In this document: piece after piece, positions 20,081-32,803 of the stretch
Numbering within the stretch: position 1 is the first letter of the stretch
Layout of the letters: each line of letters opens with the position of its first letter
Origin: Rhizophagus clarus
Taxonomy: Eukaryota; Glomeromycota; Glomeromycetes; Glomerales; Glomeraceae
DNA: 64,000 nt
NCBI GenBank assembly: GCA_015698045.1
Contig: BLAL01000208.1
Coordinates: 744,001-808,000 of the forward strand
Direction: 5' to 3'
Translations under genes and position numbers: made by a program
Notes under the pieces: generated by a model
The model's input: only the letters and a program-made list of their open reading frames with translations
Databases searched by the model: none
Told to the model about the DNA's origin: nothing

Positions 20081-20547
20081 GGACGTAGATCATGATGATA
20101 AACTTTTAGTATCTTTCTTATGATTGTTTCTTAGTTTTGACCTGTGTATTGCTGCTCACTTTCACTCTGAGCCAGAATTTAAGATTGGTTAATCAAGTTC
20201 TTTGTTATAAAAAAAAAAAAGATTCATTTTATTTATGCTGATTTTGTGACTTTGTTAAATATAATACAACATTATAATTAATAAAATTCGTTATGTTGAA
20301 CAAAATTATTTTCATATAATCTGTCATACATATTAATTTTATTGTAAAATTCATTATAACAAGAGTTTGTTATTATAAGAACCGACTGTAATTTATGACT
20401 TAATTTAGTTATTTATATTTTATTAGCATAATAGATAATCCTTTTACATTTAATTTTGTAATATCCATTAAACTTATAAAGTAGTCTTAATAACTTATAG
20501 AAAATTGCAACATAACAATAAATTTTATAAATTACGATAATTTATCA
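20081..20547. other. Spacer and probable 3' flank
   Basis: AT-rich with no gene. It includes an A12 tract near 20208. Confidence 0.35.
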
Positions 20548-21572
20548 TTAACTGCCACGTGATTGGACGGCGGCCATCTTAACAAATATTCTTTGCAATA
20601 ACTTAGTACGGCAATAACTGATGAGTTGTCCAAAATTCTCATATCCATTATCTTCGCCATCTTCATCTTCAAGATACTCCAGATCATTATAGTTAAAATA
20701 TCCATCATTCTATCAAATGAAAAATAATAAAAAAAAAGAATAAAAATAAGTGGTAATTAATATAAATCAATTAAAAAAACTCCTTGAAATGCATTATACA
20801 AACCTTCACCAACCAAATAGATAACGTTGCTTCTTCAAAGAATTCCAAAACAGGTTCGAAAACAGTTGCATTTGAACTAAAAAATAATACTAAAGAATCC
20901 TAAAGATAAATTAAAAAAAAGATAATTAAAAATTTATAACTTTTGTAAAAATATTTCTGTAATTAAATAATTCTTTACCATTAAAATCAGAAGAATATGT
21001 ATCCCAGGATATAATTTATTCAACAACTTGATGACACGATCCAGATCTTCCTCATTATAGCCCATGATGATTGATAAAATATTACTAATATTAATTCCTG
21101 CCGTTTTCACGTGACGATGAAGATCCACAACGTACTCTTCGTCAAGCTCCGATTTGCAGGTGATCACAGCAATTTGTGGTGATATGGTACTATCGATAAT
21201 TGATGATTCGATCTTCTTATCCAATTCTGATAGATCACTTGAACTAAGGTGAAGATCCGAAATACAGACGGGAAAATTTTCCTAATAATAGATTTTTCAA
21301 ATTTAAATTTTTCAAATAAAATAAATTATTCAAGAAATTTTTTGATAATAGAATTGGGATCAAGATTTACCAATCCATTATTAATAATGTTCTGAAATGT
21401 TTCAAGATTATTATCTTTAAGTTGTTTAAGATAAGAATATCTTTCCGAAGGCAATGATATATTTTCCAACTGCTTTAATGCGTCTTCAACTAAAATTATA
21501 ATAATTCAATACTTTTATTTCTCAACTTACATTTCATTTTATATAATATTCATTTCATAAAATACCTGACAT
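20548..21572 (-). CDS. Unknown 228-aa protein, five coding exons
   Basis: Coding exons: 21572-21566 (7 nt, ATGTCAG), 21489-21371, 21281-20979, 20899-20804 and 20709-20548. The total of 687 nt is in frame throughout and ends RGS*. The protein begins MSVEDALKQLENISLPSERY and is mildly acidic. It has an alternating helix/strand look in the middle (SPQIAVITCKSELDEEYVVD; VIKLLNKLYPGIHILLILM) and an acidic loop LEYLEDEDGEDNGYE. No known domain is recognised. The start is set by the ATG just before the first donor; no better upstream ATG is in frame. It is head-to-head with the channel gene (643 bp between starts). Confidence 0.65.
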
Positions 21573-22215
21573 GATTACAATATTCTCAATTTCGGTATTG
21601 ACAATCTTTTGCGGCGTTAAAAGATGAAATTTGAAGTAAAAAATTTTGCGTTTGAAACATACTGTATATATATATATATATATATTATTATGTATTTTTT
21701 TTTCAACACAATCAAAAGGGAATTATTGTTTTTGAATTTCTACCGCATGCAACGTTGTATAAAATGGCGTAATCTACTTATCTTATAACGTACTAACCAA
21801 ATTGGTTTTTGATAATAACGAGATTAGAAATCATCAGACTTTTCACTTGCAGATTTGCATTTTTTTGTTTAAAAAAAGAACAATATTAACGTTTTTTTGT
21901 GAAAATATTTTTTAAATTTAAATTCTTTTATTGCACTGAACATTGAACATCAGTAATATATAGTAATTTATACTACACTATGTCGTAACTTAGTTAAGTC
22001 ATATATGTCGTAAATCGTAATTAGTTACAAAACTAAGTTTGCATCTGCATGAATTTTAAAACCGGTTTCCTATTATTTACTAACCATGTATGTAATTTTA
22101 TTTGATTCTTTCCTTTCCTAACCGTTAGAATAATATGTAATATAGATTAAAAACATATTGTAATAATTTTTGTATATAATAGTATCTTCGATTAATAAAA
22201 AAAATCATTTTTACA
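21573..22215. promoter_or_regulatory. Shared upstream region of two divergent genes
   Basis: 643 bases between the ATG of the 228-aa gene and the ATG of the channel gene. It contains a (TA)n run (about 21663-21686) and repeated TCGTAA words near 21990-22020. It must hold both promoters; no specific motif can be assigned. Confidence 0.45.
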
Positions 22216-25200
22216 ATGGCCAAGTCTGAAAACGAAATCAAAATTAAAATTGATGATGATCTGTCAAAATCAATTGATGATTCTCCAGAATCAGTTAAAA
22301 CAACACAATTAATTTGTTCGTTAAATAAGGAATACTTTGCAACTTATGACGAAAAAGAAATTGTAATTTGGAAACAAAATAAAAATAGTATATTATCGTT
22401 TGATAATGAGAAGACGAAAGTTCATGATGAAAAAGTTGATAGTATAGCAATAAATAGTATAATGATAAATAGTTATGAGATTTATAAAGCTAATATCTCT
22501 GATGAAAATTTATTGATTCTTATTTTTCGAGAAAAAAAAGATTTTGAAAAGGATAGTCCTCCTGGTAAGTAACAAGTCTTTAACAGAACAATTCGCGTCC
22601 TTCTTTTATGCTAACAATCAATTTTTTTTTTTTTTATATATAAAAAAGATTATTATGATTTTTATATAGGTTAGTAACAAATATTTATTTCTTGATTTTT
22701 TTTTCTTTTCATGCTAACAATCAATTTCCGGTTTTTTTTTTCCGTAAAAAGATTCAAGTTCTGTCTATGATTATTACGCAGGTTAATAACGGAATTTTAT
22801 TTCAATAAAACATTTAGTCTTTCATTTACCCTAACAATCATTTTTTTACTTTATTATAGTTATATACGACGTAGATAATAAAAGGGTCCTTATGAATAAT
22901 AAATATAAAAATTGTTTGGATGTGCAAGGGGAATTTTTAGAAGACCGCAATCATGTGAATTATGTGACAATAGTAGAAAATGATTATAAAAAGAGATTGA
23001 AAGTTCATTCATATTCTATCGAAAAGTCAAATTACATAAAATTACAGCATTCTTACGTGACTTTGGATAATTCTGGATATTTCTATTTACATCCGGAGGG
23101 AAAACTTTACTATGGAAGGGAAGGTATTATGCAACAATGGAATATAAAAGATGGAATAGGAACATTTGAATATGAATATTATTTTCATTGCCCACGTTCA
23201 TTCCAAGTACGTATCAATAAAGATAGGAGTTTATTGGCGTTTAGAGATGATAAATTCGATAAAAAATCTTTTTCAATATTTTCGAGAAAATTTGATATAG
23301 TCTTCTCACAGCATCTTGAATTTGAGATAGAGGATTTTGGGTTTTGTAAAATTGAAGAGTTTAAAAACTTGGACTTTTTAATTATTAAAGTTACAAAAGA
23401 TAAAAAAAATATTTACTATTTAATCAATCCTTATTTAAAAGACTCTTTACCTTATGAAGTAAAAACGATCGAACATGATGAACAACAGTTGTTGATAAAT
23501 GAAAATCTAATTAGCATCGTTGACGATAAAGTGCAAATTGAAAATCTACTCACAGAAGAAATCAAACATCTTCTTTTAGAGCACATATATAAAAGTACAC
23601 CCACTTTTTTTTTGCTATACATTAATGATGGAATACCATTTATCAATAAATTCAAGGAAGAAAAGGAAAGGAAAAAAGAATGGGAGATTAAAATTGAGAA
23701 TAAAACCTTGACGCTTATGCCGCCAAAAACTATACATGCGGGAAAATCGATAATTTGGGAGATTGAGTTAGTGAATTACAACCAACTTAAGTTAATTGCA
23801 AAAAAATCTCAAAAAATCGACTGTGAACCCAACTACGAAATCATTGAAGAAGACTTATCGTACAAACTGGAATATTCAGCTTATTCATTTATATTACCAA
23901 ATGATGATCTGGTTATAGTAATGAGTGCAAGTGATAATAATGAAATTAATTTTACTGCGGTTAACATTTATACTATCAATACTAAAGATGAAATAGAAAC
24001 TTTATATGCAAGTTTCTGCAATGAAAAAGAAATACAAAATTTTACAAAATTTGATAAAGTTTCGAAAGATTATTTTGTAAGTCATTTAAGTTCTTTACAC
24101 GACCCTAATATGATAGGGACAATTACTTACAACGCTATAAAAAGGATGGTTTTATTTTATCTTGATAATATTTCTTCATTTATTTTATATTCTTCAGAAA
24201 TTTTACATGCCGCAATTGAGACTGGAACTATTGAAATTATTGATGCCATAATTGATGGATGTATAAAATACTATAATGGAAATTCAGAAATTTCAGAAAA
24301 TATTTGTATATTAGCTATAGTTACAAAATCTCTTTCATATCTTCAAGATTCCTATCCTTATTACGTAAATAAGTTTTTAACTTATACCGTTTTAGTTAGA
24401 GCTCCTCACAATTTTGATATAGTTGAAATAAATAGTTCTCACCTTTTTGGATATACTTTAGATTGTCATCTTTATAAATTAAACATTCTTCTAAGAGGCT
24501 ATCTTTTATTTAACGATTGTATGGATTACGTAAATCATAAATACAAAACATACAAATCAGATAAATCAGATTATTCAAGATATCCTAAAAAAACAACTTA
24601 TATTTTATATGTTCCTTTACCAAAATTTGTATCTTATATTTCAAAAGAATCAAACATGACACAAATTGAAGAATCGGAGGAAAATATTGATGCTAAAAAT
24701 GATGAACTTAAAAAGTTAAAAACTGAAAGTGAGTTTATAAAGATGCAAACAACTGATTTATATTCAGATTGGAATGGTGAAGCTTTAATTAATTTTAAAT
24801 GGCAAAAGTTCGGGAAATATTATTATTTCGGAATTTGGATTTTATACGCTATATTTCTGTTAGCATTCACCTTGGCGGCAACTCAACCAAATGCTTTTAT
24901 CTCTTTAAGCAATCAAAAGATACTTTTCATTATTTCCATTGTATTAGGATTTATTCAACTACTTATGTTTGAAATTCGTCTATTTTTGAGATATAAATGG
25001 AGATATTTAACAGATCCATGGAATTATTTTGGTTAGTATCAATTTTCATATAAATATTATACGTGTGTAACATTAAATAATTTTTTATTAATCTTAATTA
25101 GATTTAAGTGCATATATTTTTCCAATTGCGACTTCATTAATATGGATAAAAAATGGTTCTATACCTATTTGGACTTCAGCAATTTCAATTTTATTTTTAG

Positions 25201-26322
25201 ATTTTAAATTTCTATTATTTTTTAGAGGAATTGAATATTTTGGAGTTTATTTTGCAATAATCCTTAATGTTGCAAAAAAAGTTTTTTCGTTTTTGTTAAT
25301 TTTGTTCTTTGTTATTTTCGCATATGCTCATGCGTTTTTTGCTCTTTTACAACCTTTAAAAAAATTTGATCCTTCGATTCCTGATTTTGATCAAAATGAT
25401 CCAAATTCACCTTGGAATCTTGCATCCACTTATAATTCTATCTCCCCAGATGGAAATACAGTTTCCAAAAATCCATCTCTAATTCAATTACCAAATGCAA
25501 ATACCAATTTATACGAATTTTTTGGTACTTCTTTACTAGCCGTATATAAATTAATGACAGGTTTGTAATTTCTTTTTTTTTTTTAAAAAAAAAAAAAAAT
25601 ATCTCAAATTTACTATACCATTCTTACTATAAATAGGAGATACTGGATCGTTAGCTCCATGGGTATTTCTTGACAACCCGACACTTATTGTTTTATGGAT
25701 TTCATTTTCATTCTGTACGGTGATATATCTTTTGAATTTGTTCATTGGATTATTAAGTAATGAAATTCAAAATAGTAATGATAAATCTTGGTTTTTAATT
25801 CAAAGAGCGGAGGTAATAAATTTATAATTTTTAATATGATACAATAGATTTATTAAAACTTTTTTTAAGTTATTCCTTTGCTTTTTTAAATAGTTAATTG
25901 CTGAAATTGAGATATGCTGTTTAATCTCTCAACAAAAAAAATGGAGGTCTTGGTTTCCCGATCATATGTAAGGTTTATTGGTTTATTAATAATTTAAATA
26001 TACTTTAATAAATATCCTTATACTAATTAATAATGTTAATAATGTTTTACATAGTTTTTATTATGTTCAATTTGATAAATTACAGATGAAGATAAATGAA
26101 ATTGATAGCAAATATAAGGATAGTCCGTATAAACCAATTATTCATTCAAAACTTTTAAACTTAGTTGGTAAAGAAGATGATAAAAATGAAGAATCAGATC
26201 AATTAAAGTCCACTCTTGAAACCATTAAAACTATACTTTTAAAAAATAAGGATCAAGAAATAAATATTTTTAAAATTAAAAATATGGAAATGGTGGAATA
26301 TAAGAAAAAAGTACAAAACTGA
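22216..26322 (+). CDS. Ion-transport (TRP/polycystin-like) channel protein
   Basis: Eight exons: 22216-22564, 22649-22669, 22752-22781, 22860-25031, 25102-25560, 25637-25812, 25894-25967 and 26055-26322; 3549 nt, 1182 aa, phases consistent. The long N-terminus (about 790 residues) has WD/beta-like patches and an acidic tail. Then come hydrophobic segments: GIWILYAIFLLAFTLAA, ILFIISIVLGFIQLLMF, an S3-S4-like stretch, and VFSFLLILFFVIFAYAHAFF. A pore-like loop (FGTSLLAVYKLMTGDTGSL) precedes the last segment LIVLWISFSFCTVIYLLNLF. The six-segment layout with a TGD pore fits PF00520-type cation channels. The C-terminus (about 90 residues) is charged, coiled-coil-like. It acts in a membrane; the ion is unknown. 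The gene looks intact. Confidence 0.8.
22565..22859 (+). other. Tandem micro-exon block of the channel gene
   Basis: Micro-exons of 21 nt (22649-22669) and 30 nt (22752-22781) lie between introns that share ATGCTAACAATCAATT before the acceptor. The third intron has CCCTAACAATCATTT. Both exons start AT in phase 1, keep the frame, and encode similar peptides (YYDFYI and SSSVYDYYA). The repeated intron text shows the exons arose by tandem duplication. Either can be skipped without a frame change. Confidence 0.7.
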
Positions 26323-26953
26323 AACAAAGAGTAAAAAAATTTATAGGTTTTGAATTTTTTTTATAGATTAGTTATATTAAAATTCTATTATATATTATAT
26401 ATATTTTTTATTATTTTTATTTTTAAATAAAAAAGTACTTTTGCCTTTTGATTTTTATGCAAAAATTTTTACTATTTATTGATTTTCAAATATTGCTTAT
26501 ATTATCAATAGGTAGGGGGTCAACTAAAGATAGTTAAATTATGAAGGTCTATGGTCTTACCAATCCTAATTTTAACAGTCATTAGAAATGTCACAAAAAA
26601 AGAAAGCAATTTTTTTATTATGATCCATCAGAAAGTTTTGGACAGGCATTTAATGTGTTAACAAATACCATGTGTCCATGTGTTGTTCAACATTTTTTGA
26701 ATAACAAACCCTTTGTCAACTGACTTCATTTATAAACACATAAAATAATGCAAATTTAAATATAGAGCAATGTATACAGCAAAATAATGGTAATCAACAG
26801 CAGTAGGAAACCACATTAATTTAGTTGGAAAATGCATATATATAGTTAAAAAACATGTAAAATGATGTAGACTAACATGTTTATTAATATAAAAATACAG
26901 TATACCAATGCATTAAATTTTATAATTATATAATTGTGTTACAATTATATCAT
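26323..26953. other. Spacer, possible repeat text
   Basis: No gene. At about 26515 a TAGGGGGTCAACTAAAGATA resembles the Mutator-like end at 28529, but no partner end was found. 26700-26950 resembles 741-1027. Confidence 0.35.
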
Positions 26954-27560
26954 CTAAATAATCTCCCAAAACCTAGAATCCAAAGCCTACAAAAATAAAG
27001 CAAATAACATTACTTAATTCAAATAAAATAAAAGCTGTGCAGTAAAAAGTTACGAAAATTACCATTCAATATAATTTGAATATCTGAGTTTAAAATCTGA
27101 TTTTTAAAAAAAAAAGAAAAAATGTTAATAAATATTTCTAATTAGAAATATTATAAAAAACAAAGGTTTGATACAGGTATTGCAAAACTTAACATACATT
27201 TTGGCATTATAATATCATAAATTTGAAAATCTATAAAAAATAAAAAAAAATATTCATAAACATTTTAGCTAAAATTTGTATTGTAAAGGTAAGATACTAA
27301 TACTTACTATTTTACAGTATCTTGAAACTAAACCTAAAAAAAAAAATAACAGAAATTTAGTTAATGTTTTATTAAAATAATAGCTTAAAAAAAACTTACT
27401 AAGTTTAATATATCCAAAAATTTAAAGAACTGATCATCTAGAAAGATAAAATATAACATCAGATTCATTTAAAAGCTATCAATATTTGAAAATTCTAACC
27501 GAAAATTTATAATCTGATCTATTTAAAAACAAAAAGAGAATGAAATATTAAAAAACATTT
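26954..27560 (-). pseudogene. Second micro-exon-like array
   Basis: Minus strand, in order: blocks 27518-27500 (19 nt), 27437-27400 (38), 27333-27308 (26), 27230-27194 (37), 27096-27063 (34) and 26986-26954 (33, ending ALDSRFWEII*). Each is bounded by a TTTTTAG/TTTATAG-type acceptor and a GTAAGT/GTTAAG/GTAAT donor. The 38-nt block starts ATGATCAG, like units of the 2.3-6.0 kb array. Most blocks are open in one frame, but phases do not chain throughout, so it is probably decayed. Confidence 0.4.
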
Positions 27561-27589
27561 TATTAAAAAAAAATATATTAAAAGAAATC

Positions 27590-27800
27590 AATTTCTCTAT
27601 AATAATAATGAATAATAAAAATAAGTGATGTAAACAAATAATAAAGATGAATAATGTAAATAAATGATGATAATATTAATGATATTGTAGTGAATGATAA
27701 AAATGAATGATGATAAAGATAAATGTAAATGAATGATAAAGATGAATAACGTAAATAAATGATAATGATATTGATGATATTGCAATAATGGAATAATTTT
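27590..27800. repeat. Irregular tandem repeat of GATGAATAAT-like words
   Basis: About 200 bases of AATGATAAAGATGAATAA / GATGATATTG variants, low complexity, no stable unit length. Confidence 0.6.
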
Positions 27801-28522
27801 TAATGATTTATTTTTTTTTATACAGCTTAGTTCTTCGTATATTTAAATGCATGGGAATATGAAAAGAAGTTTTTTTTAATTCTTTATTTATTTGGTATTC
27901 ATCAACATCACTTATTTTTATCATCTATTATTATACTAAAATTCCAAACGATTATAATAAAGATCATATCTCCTATGATAAAAATTTGACTTTGTCATCC
28001 TAAGTGTACTTTAAAAGTTATAGATATAAAACTTTGTAAAAATATTTGCCATTTTATTATCTATAATTTTGTAATCTGAAAAGTAATATTTATTAATAAT
28101 AATTTTTATTTTTTTTTGTATATTTCATATATATCAAAAGTGAAAAATGTATAAAAATTTCCAAAATTTTATCATATTATACAGATTTATTTACAGTTCT
28201 GATATGACCCCTGGATATAAAGATATCATATTAAGATAATTGTTTTGTACATTTTGAAAATAATTTCTTTAAGTAATATAAGTATAATCATATACACTTT
28301 AGCCATTTGATATTACTTTAATTATTTAAATAGTTTATTATAAAAAAAAAGAATTTTCTTTTTTTTAATTAAATAGTATATTATTGAAAGTATTTTTTTC
28401 AATCAATTCATGTTAATAATAGAATAAAAAAATAATTAATTTCTTATAAAATAGACAAAGAAAATGATGATAGTTAAAATAATAATTTGGTACAAAAAAG
28501 TTGATATATAAAAATCATTACC
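27801..28522. other. AT-rich spacer
   Basis: Nothing recognisable; homopolymer-rich. Confidence 0.4.
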
Positions 28523-31129
28523 TGAATTGGGGGTCATCTAAAGCGGGGCAAATCACGTGATCTGATTTTGGGATTAACCGGAAGATTATTAGAAATTAAC
28601 AAACAATGATTGGTTTAATTGTTATCAGCTTTACACGATCTATTTTTTTATTTTTATTTTTTCATTTTCTTTTCTTCTCGTGTTAAATAAAAAATCAATT
28701 TTTCACCATTCTGTTGCTGTCATATCCATTACTTCTTCACTGTTTGCTGTCACCCCTACGCCTTCAGCTTCCGTTCCTTTAATTATAATGTCAATAACAA
28801 ATCTCACAACAAACGAAAAATGAGATCATCTTTTTGATGTAGACCATGCTTTAGAAATTCCAATGGAGGATTTTAACGATAAGTGGTGGCCATTAGTTTT
28901 GAATATTTGGACGAAATGGGACTCGTATGAATATGTGAATGGTGATATTTGAAAAACTTTCACATGTCATTTTATGAAGCATCGCGAATCAAGCACCCGA
29001 TAAAAAGAAAATATCAAAAATGAAAAATGCAGAATAACCAAGATACGGCCATCTGGCATATGTTCTGCGATGATTGAAATTTCCTGGATAGCTTCTTTAA
29101 ACGTAGTTCAAGTAAAACGATACAAAAACTCTCCAAACCATATTCATTCTTTATCAGAAATCAATAGGATAAAACGATTAAAAGCCATTAGAAGTTTAGT
29201 TGAAATAGAAGTAGCCAAAAATTATTCATCTCTAGCAATCACATCTGCCGTCAAGAAATACGCGACATTAGAGTTAAGTCTTGGTGAATATGCGTGCGAA
29301 CTGAGGCGCAAAAAAGTGGCAAATATTAAATATAAAGTTCGTGAGTCTACAGAAGCTCATCTTATTGGAAATGTGGATTTAAGATTAGATATTTCAGAGT
29401 CTATTTCCTTTTTAACAGAGCAGGGGTATTGTGTTAAAAGTTATCGTGTCCCTCAACAGTCGACTAAAGGTATTGTATTTGCGCATCTGAAACAACTAAA
29501 GAAACTTGAACGTTACAGGTGGTTGATGCTTATGGATTCAACATATAAGACCAACTAGTACGACTGCTATCTATTTACTCTTTACGTTCATGATATTTAC
29601 AGATGTTGGAATGTAGGTGTCCATTTTTTCGTAAGCAGCGAGGACACAGATACAGTTGCAGAAGCTTTAACAATAATTCGCAACAAGTGTTATCATTGAT
29701 CTCCCTGTTACATACTTTCTGATTAGAGTAATATCGAAGCCAAAAGCATTACAAAGAGTTTTTCCAGCATGGCCACTGGTGAACAAGAGTGCCAGGTTCT
29801 TCTTTGTATTGTCCATATTATGAGAACGTGGATGCAAAGAATTCATGAAAAAAAACCTTGAGACATCATGATCGCGGCGATGCATAAAAGAACAAAAATT
29901 GGATGCGAAAGTTTTATTCAAGATGCTATCAATCATTGTTCTGTTCCTTCTGTACAAAATTATATTAAAAGGAATTATGCGAAAAATACAGAAAAATGGG
30001 ATTTATAGGCTCGTCAACATTCCCTCCTGCTTTTACAAGTCATGTCAACGAACTCGATAGAATCTTTTCATAGCGAATTAAAGAAAGTAACATCCTCGTT
30101 ATACGGTTTGATTGGTATGTAATGATTTTTTTTTTGGTTATTTTGACTGCATGTCTAACCCAAAGTTTTTTATAATCTAAGGTGCCGTTCATGGGATTGT
30201 TAATATCAATTGCAAAAAAAGATATGAAGCTGAAAGTGCATCCTTTGATTTTCGCATCAAGAAAATATCCGCCTATGGTGTTGATGATGATATTCTTGAA
30301 GAAATCCCAAAAGTTCTCCTTCCCGTTTCAACAATTAATCATCAAAGAGGCCTGTGCTGTAATGAATCGTCTTGAAAAGGGAAAAGGTGTGCCAGGTCTT
30401 ACATCTCTTGATTGTTCCTGCTTGTTTCGCCATCGATATTTATTGCCATGCAAACATATTTTTCATGAACATATGTACAGCAATAAATTGTTGACCGCTG
30501 AAGTATGGCAAATGTTTCACAAAATATTTGAAGAAAGTGGGTTCGAGGTATATGAAAGTCGAGAGTCATTCATAGAATATATTCAAACAAAGCAACAAAA
30601 AGGCGCTGAAAATCAAAAAATCGCTGTGAGCGAATTAACTAAAAGAATGCGTGATAGGTACTGGCATGTTGAAGAGATGGGTGATGCTGAGAGGACGCAA
30701 TCTTTTATTTCTATGTTAGAAGCCTCTGTGGATCTGATCATCTTGCGTTTTGATGATAATTCAAATGGAAAAACTTAAAATTATTTATTAGTATTTTGAT
30801 GCTAATGGTTGGAATTCACTTCAAAAAAAATTATTACAAATTTTTAAATTTTTAAATATATAAATATTAGAAAAAAAATTACATTTAAAACTTAAATAAA
30901 ACAGTAAATATGGGCGGATTTTTATTTGATTTTTTATTTTTGTTTATAGATCACAAACTATTTAAATTTTTTTTGATATTTTTAAGAAATTTTACTGATT
31001 TATTGATTTATTGATATTTTTAAGAAATTTTACTTCACACACATTTTTCCTATAAATCACGTGATATTTACGACAAATCCCAAAATCAGATCACGTGATT
31101 TGCCCCTGCTTTAGATGACCCCCTGAATT
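28523..31129 (+). mobile_element. Mutator-like (MULE) DNA transposon, inactive
   Basis: Element 28529-31123, 2595 bp. The inverted ends are about 47 bases with one or two differences, starting GGGGGTCATCTAAAGCGGGG and continuing CAAATCACGTGATCTGATTT. Flanking TGAATT copies (28523-28528, 31124-31129) are the visible duplication; the true size may be longer because the C/G run is ambiguous. It carries the transposase relic 28789-30778. Long inverted ends and a SWIM-finger transposase fit Mutator-like elements. Confidence 0.75.
28789..30778 (+). pseudogene. MULE transposase with SWIM finger, broken
   Basis: The open blocks 29070-29558 and 30182-30778 carry a MULE-like N-terminal part (EINRIKRLKAIRSLVEIEVA, FLTEQGYCVKSYRVPQQSTK), the core RWLMLMDSTYKTN with a candidate catalytic Asp, and a C-terminal SWIM zinc finger SLDCSCLFRHRYLLPCKHIF (CxC...CxH). 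Several stops (for example in the leader near 28832 and 28954, after TYKTN at 29556, and near 30006) and frame changes break it, and an intron-like GT...AG lies near 30117-30181. It would have bound and cut the long ends. It is dead in this copy. Confidence 0.7.
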
Positions 31130-32098
31130 AGTAATATTATATTGATAATCAAATTATATGGGTACTATATAAATTATATAGAAGGTAAAAATAAGTTCAA
31201 GTTTTAATTTTATTAATAAAATATGCCTTTTTTTTCTCCATAAATAACTTGAAATGTGACCAAAGCTTTCTAACTAGTAATAAAAAAAAGATGTTTATTA
31301 ATGTTCTTCAATATTTTTTAGATAATTAACAATGCTAAAAGTAACATTAAAGATTGCTACTACACACGAAAATTGCTACAGTTCTTGACATTAAAAAGAT
31401 AACAGTTATACATACAGTTGTTAAATATAATAAAAATATGTCCTTACTATAAAAAGTTATGATTAACCAAAAAAAAAAGATTGGCTGCATAATTATTATC
31501 AGTTAGTATTAATACTTCTAGTAATAATTTTTTTGTTATTAAAGACAAACTATCATCTTTAAAGTTATAGTTAGGTCAAAAAAATGCATTGACAAGGTGA
31601 AATAATATAAAGATGGCATATTATTGATCAATAGTAATTACAAAGATTTTGAAGTTAAAAAAAAAGTTGATGATTAATAAAAATTTTTGGATAAACTTAA
31701 AATTTAATAAAATCAATATTAAAACCTATCTTAAACCTTAAATTATATAAAATGATTTAAACATTTACCTTAATTTTTTAAAAAAAATTTTTTGCTATTA
31801 ACATATTGGTGTATCAACTTTTTTGCACTGGACCATACTAATTTATTTGCTAGTTATTTTAAAAACTAATTTATAAAAAATATCATTATGAGTTTCGTTA
31901 GTAATGTGTTAAATCATAAAATAAACTTTAAAAGTAAAAAAGAAAAAAAGAAAAAAAAAAAAAAAGCAAAAAAAAAGGTTAAATTGCTTACAATTCTTAA
32001 AAATTCTTAAAATGCTTAAAATAAATAAAATAAAAAAAAAGTCATAACCGCCATAATTGCATAGATTTTTACGTCATAAATTTTACCAAGTAACACGA
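31130..32098. other. AT-rich spacer
   Basis: No gene seen. A26-type purine tract near 31940-31975. Confidence 0.4.
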
Positions 32099-32803
32099 TT
32101 AACTTCTTAATAAGCAATCAATTATTTGTTCCAATAATTTAATATATTCTTGATCAGAAATCATTTCAGAATTATCAGTCAATGAATTATTAACGGAACT
32201 CACATTATAATGAGAAGCACTGACATCATTCTGAATTGAATTTGGTGAATTCTCGGTGCAAATTGTAGCCACATTTGCATCATAAGTTACGAAAGAATCT
32301 AAATCATGTCCGCCTTCTTGGTTATTTTCAACATAATTCACAGTGGTTGCCACATCTCCCTCGTCGTTGGCTCTCGTGGGTACGTTATTGCTCATATGCT
32401 TATCCAATACAAATTGAATGTTATTCAGTTTATAATTAGATTTTGCTTCCTTAACTAATGAATCATAGAAATCTTTTACATGTTTAGGTTCTGTATTCCA
32501 AGAATTACTCGTAATTTTAGAAAATTCTCCCATTGGAGGTAATTTCCAATTTTTATTATGACATTCTTTAACTAATGCCATCCTATATGCGATATAAGCA
32601 TTTGGAAAAGTTTTTGGTTTATTCTTAGTGTTATTAACAGTTTTCTTGATCAGATCATTTATTGTCAAATCCGGAGGAAAGGATGGTCTAACATCAGTAA
32701 AATTATTATTAGAGTTGTTAACATTAACATTAGGTTTGCCATGCTTTACATTAATTCTAGAATTAACGATAAATGATAATCTGTTTTTTTGTTTCTTAGG
32801 CAT
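32099..32803 (-). CDS. MATA-HMG-type HMG-box protein
   Basis: Single exon, 234 aa, ATG at 32803. An HMG box at about residues 62-121: KPKTFPNAYIAYRMALVKEC, then NWKLPPMGEFSKITSNSWN and KHVKDFYDSLVKEAKSNYK, matching the N-A-F/Y-I...R, F-S-x-I-x-x-x-W and F-Y-x-L-A pattern of MATA_HMG boxes. The N-terminus is basic and Asn-rich; the C-terminus is acidic/Ser-Asn-rich. It probably binds DNA in the nucleus. The family is known to be greatly expanded in Rhizophagus, so a mating-type role should not be assumed. Intact. Confidence 0.8.
   Translation of the reverse strand: MPKKQKNRLSFIVNSRINVKHGKPNVNVNNSNNNFTDVRPSFPPDLTINDLIKKTVNNTKNKPKTFPNAYIAYRMALVKECHNKNWKLPPMGEFSKITSNSWNTEPKHVKDFYDSLVKEAKSNYKLNNIQFVLDKHMSNNVPTRANDEGDVATTVNYVENNQEGGHDLDSFVTYDANVATICTENSPNSIQNDVSASHYNVSSVNNSLTDNSEMISDQEYIKLLEQIIDCLLRS

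Noticed and set aside
23452-23655. Minus-strand open frame within the channel gene
   Set aside because: Shadow of the well-supported plus-strand exon.
26515-26540. GGGGGTCAACTAAAG as the left end of another Mutator-like element
   Set aside because: No matching right end or target duplication could be found downstream.
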